11,860 bases of DNA, taken from the NCBI GenBank assembly GCA_049324235.1, contig JBMOLJ010000055.1:1-11860 (forward strand), in the 5' to 3' direction. Origin of the DNA: UBA1431 sp049324235. GTDB taxonomy: Bacteria; Bacillota; Clostridia; Christensenellales; UBA1431. The notes under the pieces are model-generated. The model ran no database searches. It was not told where the DNA came from and worked only from the letters and a program-made list of their open reading frames with translations. This document shows positions 6,413 to 11,860 of the stretch, one piece after another. A program made the position numbers and the translations under genes. Position 1 is the stretch's first letter; each line of letters begins with the position of its first letter.

Positions 6413-9400
6413 TTACAGTTTTGAAAGCTTCTCGTAGTATGCGTAGCGCGCCCTTGCTTCGTTAGCCGCTTTCTCGAACAGCACATCCGCTATTTCGGGG
6501 AACTGCTGCTTGAGCGTGGTGTAGCGGATCTCGCCGTCAAGGAATTCCTTGTAATCCCTGGTCGGCGGCTTGGAGTCGAGCTGGAACGGATTCTTGCCTT
6601 CCATGGCAAGCCTCGGGTCATAGCGGTACAGCGTCCAATAGCCGGATTCCACGGCCGCCTTCGCCTCGGCCTGCGATTTGCCCATGTTGATGCCCTGGTT
6701 GATGCAGGGAGCGTATGCAATGATGATGGACGGTCCCGGATAGCTTTCGGCTTCGTTCAGCGCCTTGAGCAGCTGTGCGGGGCTGGCGCCCATGTTGACC
6801 GAGGCCACGTAGATGTAGCCGTAGGACATGGCGATGAGCCCCAGGTCCTTTTTGCGCGTGCGTTTTCCGGCTGCGGCAAACTTGGCGACCGCGCCGGTGG
6901 GCGTCGCTTTCGAGCTTTGGCCGCCCGTGTTGGAGTAAACCTCGGTGTCCAGTACGAGTATGTTCACGTCCTCGCCCATGGCGAGTACGTGATCCAGTCC
7001 GCCGTACCCGATATCATACGCCCAGCCGTCTCCGCCGAATACCCAGACCGATTTTTTGACAAGTAGGTCGGTATTGGCTTTGATGTCGCTGATGAGCGCG
7101 TTGGGGGATGCATCGGGGAGCAGTTCTGTGATCTTATCTGCCGCGGCTTTGGAGCCTTTTGCGTCGTCCTTTGCTTCAAGCCACTCCGAAAGCGCGGTTG
7201 TGAGCGCATCGCCGCCTGCGTTGGTTTCTACCGCCTTCTGTACGATGTCGCTGAGGCGCGCGCGGCGCTGCGATATGGCCAGGTTCATGCCGAACCCGTA
7301 TTCTGCGTTGTCCTCAAAAAGCGAGTTGCCCCAGGCAGGGCCATGGCCCTTATCGTTGACGGTATAGGGACAGGTGGGCGCGCTTCCGCCGTAGATGGAG
7401 GAACAGCCCGTGGCGTTTCCGATCAGCATGCGGTCACCGAAGAGCTGCGTGACCAGCTTGATATACGGCGTCTCTCCGCAGCCTGCGCATGCGCCCGAGA
7501 ACTCGAACAGGGGCTGATAGAACTGGCTGCCCTTGATGCTGGACGGGTCGGCGTATTTGTCCGTCTTGGGCAGGGTCTGGGAGAAGGCGTAGTTCGCTTC
7601 TTCGGCCGGCCCCAGCTCGCTGATGGGTTCCATTACCAGCGCCTTCTGCTTGGCGGGGCAAACGTCCGCGCAGACGCCGCAGCCTGTGCAGTCGTAGGGG
7701 CTGATCTGCATGCGGAATTTCAGCCCTTTCAGGTCTTTGCCTGCCGCATCCCTGACCGTGAAGCTTTCCGGCGCGTCATGAAGCGCGGCTTCGTCGCAAA
7801 GCACGGGGCGAATGACCGCGTGCGGGCAAACCAGCGCGCATTGGTTGCACTGGATGCAGTTTTCGGGGACCCATTCGGGAACGTTGACCGCGATGCCGCG
7901 TTTCTCGTACTTCGTGGTGCCGACCGGTACAACACCATCAGGAGTAAAGCTGGACACAGGGAGCTTATCCCCTGCCTGCGCGGTGATGGGCTTGATAAAG
8001 GACTGGAAATACTCGTCCTGTGACGTATCCGGCAGCTCTGCGCCGGTGGTGGCGGTTGCCCAGCTGGCGGGGTAGTTTATCTCCTCGATTGCCGAAAGGC
8101 CCTGGTCGATTGCCGCGTGGTTCATGGCCACGATTTTCTCGCCCTTCTTGCCGTATGTCTTGACGACGGCATCCTTCATGTAACCCACCGCTTCGTCCAC
8201 GGGGATGATGTCCGCGATCTTAAAGAACGCCGCCTGCATGATCATGTTGATCCTGCCGCCCAGGCCGATATTTTCGGCGATTTTAATCGCGTCGATGTTA
8301 TAGAATCTGATCTTTTTCTGCGCGATAGCCTGTTTCATGGAAGCGGGCAGTTCGTTTTCCATGTCCTCGGCGCTCCAGGGGGAGTTCAACAAAAAGCTCC
8401 CGCCTTCGCGCAGGCCGTCGAGCATATCGTAGCGCGTAACGTAGGACGCATTGTGGCAGGCCACGAAGTCGGCCGTATCCAGCGTATACGGGGATTTGAT
8501 GGGTTGCTTGCCGAACCGCAGGTGCGATACGGTCACGCCGCCCGACTTTTTGGAGTCGTATACGAAATAGCCCTGCGCGTACATGTCGGTATGGTCGCCG
8601 ATGATCTTGATGGAGTTCTTGTTGGCTCCGACCGTGCCGTCCGAGCCCAGGCCGTAGAACTTGCAGCGGTGCGTGCCTGCGGGGGAAGCGTCGATCTTCT
8701 CGGTGACCGGAAGTGAGGTTCCGGTTACGTCGTCCACGATGCCAATGGTAAAGTGGTTTTTGGGCTCGACGCTTGCAAGGTTGTCGAAAACGGCTTTAAC
8801 CATCGACGGTGTGAACTCTTTGGACCCGAGGCCGTAGCGTCCGCCGTAGACCCCGATATTAAGCCCGGCTTCCTTGAGCGCCGTGATGACGTCTTCATAC
8901 AGCGGCTCACCCAGGGAACCCGATTCCTTGGTGCGGTCAAGCACCGCGATGCGCTTGACACTTTTGGGTAGCGCCGCAATAAAATGCTTAACGGAGAAGG
9001 GACGGTACAGGCGGACTTTCAGAATACCGACTTTGCCGCCCCGTGCATTCAAATAATCCACGGTTTCCTCGGTGGCGTCGGCAGCCGAACCCATCGCGAT
9101 GACGATATTCTCGGCGTCGGGCGCGCCGACGTAATCGAACAGATGGTAGGCCCTGCCTGTGAGCGCGGAAACCTGCTCCATCACATCCTCGACAATGCCG
9201 GGCACCTGAAGATAATAGGCGTTTGCGGCCTCCCTGTTCTGGAAATAAATGTCCGGGTTTTGGGCGGTGCCGCGCATATGCGGATGCTCGGGGTTCATGG
9301 CGCGCTGCCTGAAGGCCGCTACGCTGTCCCAGTCCACAAGCTTCGCCATATCCGCGTAATCAATCATTTCGATCTTGGAAACCTCGTGCGACGTGCGGAA

Positions 9401-9916
9401 GCCGTCAAAGAAATGCACGAAGGGAACGCGCGCTTTGATGGTGCTCAGGTGTGCCACCAGTGATAGGTCCATTGCTTCCTGCACGGAATTCGAGGCCAGC
9501 AGCGCGAAGCCTGTCTGGCGGGTAGCCATAACGTCCTGATGGTCGCCGAAAATAGACAGGGCGTGCCCTGCAACGGCGCGTGCGGTAACCTGGAATACGC
9601 AGGGCAAAAGCTCACCGGCTATTTTATACATATTGGGAATCATGAGCAGCAGACCCTGCGAAGCCGTAAAGGTTGTGGTGAAAGCGCCCGCTACCAGTGA
9701 ACCGTGCACGGCGCCGGCTGCCCCGGCTTCGGACTGCATTTCCGCAATACGCATGGTCTGGCCGAAAATGTTCTTTCGCCCGTTTGCGGCCCACTCGTCG
9801 CAAACTTCGGCCATGGGTGAGGACGGCGTGATCGGATAGATGGCGGCTACGTCGCTGAATGCGTACGCTACGTGCGCGGCGGCCGTATTACCATCAATGG
9901 TAAGTTTTTGAGCCAT
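6413..9916 (-). CDS. nifJ: Pyruvate:ferredoxin (flavodoxin) oxidoreductase, single-chain
   Basis: PFOR oxidatively decarboxylates pyruvate with CoA to acetyl-CoA and CO2 and reduces ferredoxin, the central energy step of many anaerobes. The protein has 1167 residues, the normal length of the homodimeric enzyme. It opens with the pyrimidine-binding domain (YPITPSSP 27-34, E63). A CoA-contacting region includes YGLGSDGTVGANKNSIK. The ferredoxin-like domain has two [4Fe-4S] motifs (C687/690/693/697 and C743/746/749/753). The ThDP domain has GDG at 962-964, and C810, C813, C838 and C1071 should bind the proximal cluster. ATG 9916 is preceded 8 bases upstream by AGGAGGAGGG. The frame stays open 30 codons further, but without a ribosome binding site and into the promoter leader. 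The gene is monocistronic, with its own promoter and terminator. The name 'por' is also used. Ferredoxin rather than flavodoxin as acceptor is assumed. Confidence 0.97.
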   Translation of the reverse strand: MAQKLTIDGNTAAAHVAYAFSDVAAIYPITPSSPMAEVCDEWAANGRKNIFGQTMRIAEMQSEAGAAGAVHGSLVAGAFTTTFTASQGLLLMIPNMYKIAGELLPCVFQVTARAVAGHALSIFGDHQDVMATRQTGFALLASNSVQEAMDLSLVAHLSTIKARVPFVHFFDGFRTSHEVSKIEMIDYADMAKLVDWDSVAAFRQRAMNPEHPHMRGTAQNPDIYFQNREAANAYYLQVPGIVEDVMEQVSALTGRAYHLFDYVGAPDAENIVIAMGSAADATEETVDYLNARGGKVGILKVRLYRPFSVKHFIAALPKSVKRIAVLDRTKESGSLGEPLYEDVITALKEAGLNIGVYGGRYGLGSKEFTPSMVKAVFDNLASVEPKNHFTIGIVDDVTGTSLPVTEKIDASPAGTHRCKFYGLGSDGTVGANKNSIKIIGDHTDMYAQGYFVYDSKKSGGVTVSHLRFGKQPIKSPYTLDTADFVACHNASYVTRYDMLDGLREGGSFLLNSPWSAEDMENELPASMKQAIAQKKIRFYNIDAIKIAENIGLGGRINMIMQAAFFKIADIIPVDEAVGYMKDAVVKTYGKKGEKIVAMNHAAIDQGLSAIEEINYPASWATATTGAELPDTSQDEYFQSFIKPITAQAGDKLPVSSFTPDGVVPVGTTKYEKRGIAVNVPEWVPENCIQCNQCALVCPHAVIRPVLCDEAALHDAPESFTVRDAAGKDLKGLKFRMQISPYDCTGCGVCADVCPAKQKALVMEPISELGPAEEANYAFSQTLPKTDKYADPSSIKGSQFYQPLFEFSGACAGCGETPYIKLVTQLFGDRMLIGNATGCSSIYGGSAPTCPYTVNDKGHGPAWGNSLFEDNAEYGFGMNLAISQRRARLSDIVQKAVETNAGGDALTTALSEWLEAKDDAKGSKAAADKITELLPDASPNALISDIKANTDLLVKKSVWVFGGDGWAYDIGYGGLDHVLAMGEDVNILVLDTEVYSNTGGQSSKATPTGAVAKFAAAGKRTRKKDLGLIAMSYGYIYVASVNMGASPAQLLKALNEAESYPGPSIIIAYAPCINQGINMGKSQAEAKAAVESGYWTLYRYDPRLAMEGKNPFQLDSKPPTRDYKEFLDGEIRYTTLKQQFPEIADVLFEKAANEARARYAYYEKLSKL

Positions 9917-9956
9917 AATGTTGACCCTCCTCCTGTTTTTGTTGATAAACTGGACC

Positions 9957-9974
9957 GTTCTATATGAATAGAAC
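9957..9974. repeat. 18-bp inverted repeat in the PFOR leader
   Basis: GTTCTAT and ATAGAAC form perfect 7-base arms around ATGA. The site lies about 33-50 bases downstream of the predicted PFOR transcription start and 22 bases upstream of its ribosome binding site. It could be an operator for a dimeric regulator or a small RNA hairpin. It does not match the Rex consensus (TTGTTAA-N4-TTAACAA) and has no T run. Confidence 0.5.
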
Positions 9975-10013
9975 CAATTCTTACGCATATTGAGGTAAAA
10001 AATCACATTTTTA

Positions 10014-10043
10014 ATTATATAGGTGCGATGGATTGCCTGTCAA
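10014..10043 (-). promoter_or_regulatory. Sigma-A promoter of the PFOR gene
   Basis: Read on the minus strand, TTGACA (10043-10038) and TATAAT (10019-10014) are perfect consensus hexamers 18 bases apart. Transcription should begin near 10007, leaving a leader of about 90 bases before the ATG at 9916. The strength fits a highly expressed central-metabolism gene. Confidence 0.88.
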
Positions 10044-10088
10044 GAAATGCAGCGGAATGCATGATTGCGGCAAACCAAAAGTGTCGGG

Positions 10089-10117
10089 GTGCAAGATATG
10101 CCGTGTTGTGGTAAAAT
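10089..10117 (+). promoter_or_regulatory. Probable extended -10 promoter for the HisC-like gene
   Basis: TAAAAT at 10112-10117 is preceded by TG (10109-10110), forming an extended -10. The -35 region (GTGCAA, 10089-10094, 17-base spacing) is poor, as extended -10 promoters tolerate. The start would fall near 10124, only about 28 bases before the ATG at 10152. Confidence 0.6.
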
Positions 10118-10131
10118 ACTGTTGGTATTTT
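10113..10131. repeat. Inverted repeat overlapping the HisC promoter -10 and start site
   Basis: AAAATAC (10113-10119) and GTATTTT (10125-10131) are perfect complements around TGTTG. The repeat covers the -10 hexamer and the predicted transcription start. That position would suit a repressor operator, but A/T-rich arms of this length can also arise by chance. Confidence 0.4.
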
Positions 10132-10151
10132 GCCGCTGGGAGGAATAACCA

Positions 10152-11216
10152 ATGCAAAGCCCGTTTGCCAGCAGGCTCGCCAAAACGCTGACCCCCTATG
10201 TTCCGGGCGAGCAGCCGAGACTTTCGCGCCTGATCAAGCTCAACACAAACGAGAACCCGTATCCGCCTGCGCCGTCGGTGCTGGAGGCAATCGCGGACGC
10301 CGCCGGGGACTTAAGGCGCTACCCTGACCCCGAATCCGTCGCATTAAGGGAGAGCATCGCTAAAAGGCACGGGTTCGGGCTTGCCTCAAAAAACGTGTTT
10401 ACCGGCAACGGGTCGGACGAGGTGCTGGGTTTTTCCTTCCTCGCGTTTTTCGACCCGGATGCGCCCATCGTTTTTCCCGATATCACCTACAGCTTTTATC
10501 CCGTATACGCAAAGCTTTTCTCCATTCCCTTCCGCGAGGTGCCGCTGAACGACGACTTTACGCTGGATGTTGAAGCGATGGCTCAGCCGTCGGGCGGCGT
10601 AATCTTCGCAAACCCGAATGCGCCGACATCGATCGAGCTGCCTCTGGTACAGGTAAGGAGAATTCTCGATGCCCGGCCGGATTGCGTAGTACTGGTGGAT
10701 GAAGCGTATATCGAGTTCGGGAAGGAATCGGCTGTGTGCCTGGTACAGGAGTACCCCAACCTGCTGGTGGTAAAAACGTTTTCAAAATCGCATGCGCTGG
10801 CCGGGCTGCGCGTGGGGTACGCGCTGGGACACGAGGATTTGATACAGACCCTGAATAATGTAAAGAACTCGTTCAATTCCTACCCCGTCGACCGTCTGGC
10901 GCAGGCAGGGGCAACGGCAGCCATGCGCGACGAAGCGTATTGCACGCAGTCGATAGAAGCTGTTTGCCAAACGCGGCAGGAAAGCATGGCGGCGCTTCGG
11001 GCAATGGGTTTTGAAATGCCGGATTCAAACGCGAATTTCCTGTTTATGAAACATAAGGCTGTGCCCGCCGCAGCGCTTATGGAGCAGTTACGGGCGCGGG
11101 GCGTGATCGTGCGCCGCTTTCAGAACCCGCGCATAGAGAACTATCTGCGCGTTACGGTCGGGACAAAGGAAGAAATGCAGGTGCTGATGAAGGAATTGCA
11201 GGACATCGTGAAATAA
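10152..11216 (+). CDS. hisC: Histidinol-phosphate aminotransferase-like PLP enzyme
   Basis: HisC transfers an amino group from glutamate to imidazole acetol phosphate in histidine synthesis, using pyridoxal phosphate. The 354-residue protein is full length for the family and has its fold type I landmarks: LNTNENPYPP (30-39), TGNGSDE (84-90), NPNAPTS (154-160), VDEAYIEF (182-189), the cofactor lysine K212 in TFSKSHALAGLRVGYA, and a C-terminal arginine in YLRVTVGT. ATG 10152 has GGGAGGA (10138-10144) 7 bases upstream. It is divergent from PFOR and 235 bases from it, and no other his gene is visible. A stand-alone HisC-like enzyme can instead act on aromatic keto acids or other phosphorylated substrates, so the family is certain but the exact substrate less so. 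No convincing terminator follows; the convergent small gene ends 23 bases away. Confidence 0.9.
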   Translation: MQSPFASRLAKTLTPYVPGEQPRLSRLIKLNTNENPYPPAPSVLEAIADAAGDLRRYPDPESVALRESIAKRHGFGLASKNVFTGNGSDEVLGFSFLAFFDPDAPIVFPDITYSFYPVYAKLFSIPFREVPLNDDFTLDVEAMAQPSGGVIFANPNAPTSIELPLVQVRRILDARPDCVVLVDEAYIEFGKESAVCLVQEYPNLLVVKTFSKSHALAGLRVGYALGHEDLIQTLNNVKNSFNSYPVDRLAQAGATAAMRDEAYCTQSIEAVCQTRQESMAALRAMGFEMPDSNANFLFMKHKAVPAAALMEQLRARGVIVRRFQNPRIENYLRVTVGTKEEMQVLMKELQDIVK

Positions 11217-11239
11217 CCCTGGGCTTGGCGAAAATGACG

Positions 11240-11569
11240 TTATTTGGGCAGGCGGAAATCCGAAGCAAGCTTTCCGTCACGGAAGACGATTTTGATATCC
11301 GTGGCCTTTACCTCCTTTTTCTCGCCGCCCTTCATGAAAACCATGCGCTCCCCGGTGTTTTCAACGAGCTTGTAGCCCTGGTCGGATAAATAATCGATAA
11401 GGAGCAGGCGCTCGTCGTCGCCTTTGTTCACCCGGGCAAGATAATAATGCGAAAAGTAAACGGGCACAATTTTTGCATCGGTAAAAAGCATTTGTCCGAA
11501 CGATACCATGAGCGGCGCAAGCAGGATGAGAAGCGCTGTCACCAGTAATAACGCTGCTTTCTTTGTCAT
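11240..11569 (-). CDS. Small membrane-anchored or secreted protein of unknown function
   Basis: This 109-residue protein has an N-terminal MTKK followed by a strongly hydrophobic stretch (about residues 5-27). That stretch is either a signal peptide or a single membrane anchor. There is no lipobox cysteine, and in fact no cysteine at all. The remaining 80 residues are charged, with a compact alternating pattern (YFSHYYLARVNKGDDERLLL, then ...DIKIVFRDGKLASDF), suggesting a small strand-rich domain outside the membrane. The start is ATG 11569, with AAGGAGGG (11583-11576) 6 bases upstream. The frame extends to 11638, but that part overlaps the promoter. An extended -10 promoter supports the gene as real. 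It is convergent with the HisC-like gene and divergent from the ATPase gene. I do not recognise the family. Confidence 0.75.
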   Translation of the reverse strand: MTKKAALLLVTALLILLAPLMVSFGQMLFTDAKIVPVYFSHYYLARVNKGDDERLLLIDYLSDQGYKLVENTGERMVFMKGGEKKEVKATDIKIVFRDGKLASDFRLPK

Positions 11570-11600
11570 CGCTCTCCCTCCTTGCGTTCTGTCTGGCATG

Positions 11601-11630
11601 AGTATAACAAACGGATAACGCCAAAGTAAA
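11601..11630 (-). promoter_or_regulatory. Extended -10 promoter of the small membrane-protein gene
   Basis: On the minus strand, TATACT (11606-11601) is preceded by TG one base further up (TGtTATACT). TTTACT (11630-11625) forms a -35 with an 18-base spacer. The predicted start is near 11594, about 25 bases before the ATG at 11569. Its presence argues against translation from the longer open frame beginning at 11638. Confidence 0.7.
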
Positions 11631-11710
11631 GGAAGCATTATTATTTAGGCTAATGGCAATATGTACCGCGAAGGCCAGACGTTCTGCGTACGGATGATTT
11701 TGAGGAAAAA

Positions 11711-11726
11711 AGCAGGCGTTCCTGCT
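11711..11726. repeat. Small hairpin just upstream of the ATPase ribosome binding site
   Basis: AGCAGG and CCTGCT form a perfect 6-bp stem with a CGTT loop, 8 bases before the AAGGAG at 11735-11740. It follows a run of six A and is followed by AT-rich sequence, not a T run. It may be a leader structure or, weakly, the end of an upstream transcript. I could not identify a convincing promoter for the ATPase in 11640-11735. Confidence 0.35.
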
Positions 11727-11749
11727 CAAATATTAAGGAGATATGAATA

Positions 11750-11860
11750 ATGGCAAAACTTGCGTGGCATGCCATGGATGTTCCACAGGCACTGGAGGAA
11801 CTCAAAAGCTCCAGGGAGGGCCTTCAGGAGGTGCAGGCTGCCCAAAGGCTGGAAGAACAC
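11750..11860 (+). CDS. N-terminus of a P-type cation-transporting ATPase (partial, runs off the window)
   Basis: The 37 visible codons read MAKLAWHAMDVPQALEELKS and continue through an 'EGLQEVQAAQRLEEH' segment. This matches the Cation_ATPase_N domain that opens calcium-type P-type ATPases: a 'WH' near the start, an 'ALEEL' helix, then 'GL...A..RLE.(H/Y)', normally followed by GxN. The ion cannot be told from this piece; calcium or another cation is typical. The start is ATG 11750, with AAGGAG (11735-11740) 9 bases upstream. An ATG at 11743 is in a different frame that does not give this domain. It is divergent from the small membrane-protein gene. The catalytic DKTGT and transmembrane segments lie outside the window, so integrity cannot be judged. 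Confidence 0.8.
   Translation, partial: MAKLAWHAMDVPQALEELKSSREGLQEVQAAQRLEEH

Noticed and set aside
7343..8023. 226-codon open frame on the plus strand, antisense to PFOR
   Set aside because: It lies entirely within the PFOR gene, whose protein is unambiguous. Long antisense frames are common opposite GC-rich genes with strong codon bias. No ribosome binding site or family resemblance was seen. The same applies to 8117-8716 and 8984-9463.
9941..9950. GTTGATAAAC in the PFOR leader as a possible Rex (redox repressor) half-site
   Set aside because: Only a loose half-match to TTGTTAA with no symmetrical partner at the right distance.
9917..10006. 30-residue N-terminal extension of PFOR from an upstream in-frame ATG
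   Set aside because: The extension would start at about the predicted transcription start, has no ribosome binding site, and would place the strong AGGAGGAGGG and the inverted repeat inside the coding region. The PFOR family starts at the MAQKLTIDGN-type sequence.
11570..11638. 23-residue N-terminal extension of the small membrane protein
   Set aside because: It overlaps the extended -10 promoter and the Shine-Dalgarno for ATG 11569, and it would place a soluble stretch before the signal segment.
11361..11729. 122-codon minus-strand open frame overlapping the small membrane-protein gene
   Set aside because: It is a shadow in another frame spanning the divergent promoter region. It has no ribosome binding site, and its composition is rich in R, A and C.
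1..11860. Search for mobile elements, CRISPR repeats, tRNA or rRNA genes, toxin-antitoxin or phage-defence genes
   Set aside because: No transposase or integrase motif, regularly spaced repeat, cloverleaf-like sequence or defence-family protein was seen. The window reads as housekeeping chromosome.

Overview
The window looks like an ordinary chromosomal segment of an anaerobic, moderately GC-rich Bacillota, most likely a member of Clostridia. This is inferred from strong AGGAGG-type ribosome binding sites, several TTG and GTG starts, sigma-A-like promoters, compact hairpin-plus-T terminators and a large single-chain pyruvate:ferredoxin oxidoreductase. The genus cannot be fixed from the sequence. 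I found no rRNA, tRNA, CRISPR array, insertion sequence or phage gene.

Layout. Positions 3-326 hold the 3' end of a gene for a membrane-anchored protein with an acidic tail, closed by a strong terminator. A consensus promoter at 430-458 drives a DUF2461-family protein (491-1177), followed 45 bases later by a full-length transketolase (1223-3205) and its terminator. A second transcription unit begins near 3307 with a glutamate 5-kinase-like amino-acid kinase (TTG start at 3361) and continues into a lipoprotein gene (GTG start at 4228) that ends in a terminator. A second lipoprotein gene (5314-6336), whose protein shares its C-terminal half layout with the first, follows. A long hairpin at 6370-6406 separates it from the convergent PFOR gene.

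PFOR (6413-9916, minus strand) is complete at 1167 residues. All cysteines expected for three [4Fe-4S] clusters can be located. It is transcribed from a TTGACA-N18-TATAAT promoter and has a roughly 90-base leader carrying a perfect inverted repeat. Divergent from it is a stand-alone histidinol-phosphate aminotransferase-like gene (10152-11216), whose putative promoter is overlapped by another inverted repeat. A 109-residue membrane-anchored or secreted protein of unknown function lies convergent to it (11240-11569, minus). Divergent from that, the window ends in the first 37 codons of a P-type cation ATPase (from 11750).

Functionally, transketolase (pentose phosphate interconversion) and PFOR (pyruvate to acetyl-CoA plus reduced ferredoxin) belong to the central fermentative metabolism of an anaerobe. 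The kinase and HisC-like enzyme point to amino-acid biosynthesis, but neither sits with its usual partners. I see no convincing new multi-gene system. The items most worth a second look are the lipoprotein pair, the sharp low-GC segment inside the first lipoprotein gene, the divergent isolated amino-acid kinase, and the inverted repeats in the PFOR/HisC divergent control region.
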